From assembly GCA_031976225.1 (NCBI GenBank), contig DALYLQ010000105.1, positions 1 through 6,869 on the forward strand: a DNA stretch of 6,869 bases, written 5' to 3'. A program made the translations under genes and the position numbers. Below, in pieces: positions 6,079 through 6,869 of the stretch (positions within the stretch are counted from its first letter, which is position 1; the number at the start of each line of letters is the position of its first letter). This DNA is from UBA10646 sp003456175 (GTDB lineage Bacteria > Bacteroidota > Bacteroidia > Chitinophagales > Chitinophagaceae). Under the pieces are notes generated by a model. That model saw only the letters and a program-made list of their open reading frames with translations, was not told the origin of the DNA and ran no database searches.

Positions 6079-6600
6079 TCACCAAGCATACATCAAATCG
6101 TAGTTTAGACCCTTATATTCAAAAGAGTGTTTATTGGCAAATCCGATTTTTTCGTAAAAACGTATTGCCTTTTCATTGTCAGCTTTTACACCACCCCAAA
6201 GTAACAACTTACGAACAGTAGTGTGCCGATTGAAGTGTGCAATAATAACATCAAACATTTTTTTAGCCAAACCTATTCCCTGATATGCTGGTGCAATCAC
6301 CGGTGCATAGCTTGCCACTGTAGTTGGATGAAAAGAAAATTGATACTGTTGCCAACGTGCAATATCATAACGGTTGCCACCTGTAAGCAACGCTGCATAG
6401 CCAATAATTTTACCCGTAAGGGGTTCTATACTTATAAAACCAATACTTCCGGGGGTATTGTTGTAGAAAAATTGTATGTCCCTTACGGTAAATGAATGTG
6501 GCTGATACCACTGCGTTACCTCCGTAGGAAGTTGCTCTAGAAATAACGAGAGATTAACAATTTCAGAAGGTTGCAGCAACTGAATAATAGGCGAATTCAT
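6079..6600 (-). CDS. GNAT-family N-acetyltransferase
   Basis: This putative acetyltransferase would use acetyl-CoA to acylate an amine. The substrate is unknown; an amino sugar is suggested by the glycosyltransferase neighbours, but that is inference. The protein is 173 aa, normal for the fold. Motif A is visible as YAPVIAPAYQGIGLAKKMFDVIIAHF (98-123), with the pyrophosphate-binding QGIGLA at 107-112. Motif B is NEKAIRFYEKIGF (142-154), with the common catalytic-region tyrosine Y149. The N-terminal part contains WYQPHSFTVRDIQFF (31-45); SFTVR is encoded by repeat copy 9. The start at ATG 6600 is 23 bases beyond the end of the GT2 gene, so co-transcription with it is likely unless the hairpin at 6615-6646 stops the message. 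The GT4 gene follows after 64 bases. The best alternative is an acetyltransferase of an unrelated substrate such as a protein N-terminus. Confidence 0.9.
   Translation of the reverse strand: MNSPIIQLLQPSEIVNLSLFLEQLPTEVTQWYQPHSFTVRDIQFFYNNTPGSIGFISIEPLTGKIIGYAALLTGGNRYDIARWQQYQFSFHPTTVASYAPVIAPAYQGIGLAKKMFDVIIAHFNRHTTVRKLLLWGGVKADNEKAIRFYEKIGFANKHSFEYKGLNYDLMYAW
6481..6494 (-). repeat. 14-bp repeat copy 9, reverse orientation, exact, inside the GNAT coding region
   Basis: The plus strand reads CCTTACGGTAAATG, an exact copy. On the coding strand it spans the end of the Ser36 codon and all of Phe37, Thr38, Val39 and Arg40. It is the only clear copy wholly within a gene. A one-base-longer look-alike occurs in the same gene at 6410-6422. 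Confidence 0.88.
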
Positions 6601-6614
6601 AAGTGCTATATAAA

Positions 6615-6646
6615 AAGAAAAGCTTAGCTAATGCCAAGCTTTTCTT
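6615..6646 (-). terminator. Hairpin overlapping the GT2 stop codon, possible terminator or attenuator
   Basis: An 11-bp perfect inverted repeat, AAGAAAAGCTT/AAGCTTTTCTT (6615-6625 and 6636-6646), encloses a 10-base loop. On the minus strand the first arm is the final GT2 codons, the stop codon lies at the loop edge, and the second arm is followed by a T-rich run. The stem is AT-rich, so termination would be weak, and the GNAT gene starts only 15 bases further on. Confidence 0.45.
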
Positions 6647-6869
6647 CTATGAGGTAAGCGTTTCTTTCGGGTGAATTTCGAGCTACCAATTCGGCTACAA
6701 AGCCAGCTAAAAACATTTGCATACCAATAATCATGGTGGTTAATGCAATGTAAAACATAGGTTTATTGGTTATCGAAAAATCATCCATAAAAATTTTAGC
6801 TACGCCTAGGTAAATACTGAAAGCAGTGCCAAGAAAGAAGAAGAGGGTGCCGTATAAACCGAAAAAGTG
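6624..6869 (-). CDS. C-terminal part of a membrane-anchored GT2 glycosyltransferase (runs off window end)
   Basis: Only the last 81 residues are visible. They read as a membrane-embedded tail: HFFGLYGTLFFFLGTAFSIYLGVAKIF (hydrophobic segment, about 1-27), a short loop DDFSITNKPMFY, a second segment IALTTMIIGMQMFLAGFVAEL (about 41-61) and a cytoplasmic end ARNSPERNAYLIEEKLGIS. The two-helix tail with GxQxFLxGFxxEL and RNxPERNxY is characteristic, as I remember it, of GT2 enzymes of the DPM1/GtrB/ArnC kind, which transfer a sugar to a polyprenyl phosphate or related lipid at the inner membrane. The catalytic domain with its DxD motif is outside the window, so activity cannot be checked. The gene is first in the visible minus-strand run GT2, GNAT, GT4, kinase. 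Confidence 0.85.
   Translation of the reverse strand, partial: HFFGLYGTLFFFLGTAFSIYLGVAKIFMDDFSITNKPMFYIALTTMIIGMQMFLAGFVAELVARNSPERNAYLIEEKLGIS

Noticed and set aside
6410..6422. Look-alike of the repeat with one extra C (TTTACCCGTAAGG) in the GNAT gene
   Set aside because: It encodes LTGK, a common sequence in this part of GNAT proteins, so codon choice explains it adequately. It may still be a decayed copy, but one base insertion in a coding frame cannot be distinguished from chance here.

Overview
The window looks like a chromosomal stretch from a member of the Bacteroidota, most likely near Chitinophagaceae. It is AT-rich. The proteins have a Bacteroidota flavour: a CNT transporter beginning MERF with SNNRKKIN, a DUF6508-like protein, and a sugar kinase beginning IYRSRAPLRIGLAGGGTDVSPYA. 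Starts lack clear Shine-Dalgarno sequences, and menaquinone appears to be made by the futalosine route. The lineage is inferred from remembered protein families, not from a marker gene.

Layout. Positions 1-319 (minus) hold the N-terminal third of mqnE, aminofutalosine synthase. It is followed upstream by an intergenic stretch with two short repeats and a UUCG-loop terminator, then nupC (499-1743, minus), a nucleoside transporter. Next is a small DUF6508-like gene (1847-2239, minus). A 323-base divergent intergenic region leads to trhO (2563-3642, plus), a rhodanese-domain tRNA U34 hydroxylase. A perfect 19-bp hairpin (3663-3703) separates trhO from a convergent minus-strand block. In transcription order that block is the C-terminus of a membrane-anchored GT2 glycosyltransferase (6624-6869), a GNAT acetyltransferase (6079-6600), a GT4 glycosyltransferase (4842-6014) and an HddA-type GHMP sugar kinase (3724 to about 4747). 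The block fits surface polysaccharide or glycoconjugate assembly; mqnE, nupC and trhO are housekeeping genes. The kinase carries a 15-N assembly gap whose length breaks its reading frame near the C-terminus; the correct C-terminus is legible in another frame.

The most unusual signal is a 14-bp repeat, consensus CATTTACCGTAAGG. There are nine copies in 6.9 kb, and six contain an exact 12-mer core. Copies lie beside stop codons, at a possible start codon, in inverted pairs (432/482, 2419/2535, 4816/4840), beside terminators, and once inside a coding region (GNAT, residues 36-40). It is not a CRISPR and has no transposase. The distribution resembles DNA-uptake-type or REP-type genome-wide repeats, but its function cannot be decided from this window.
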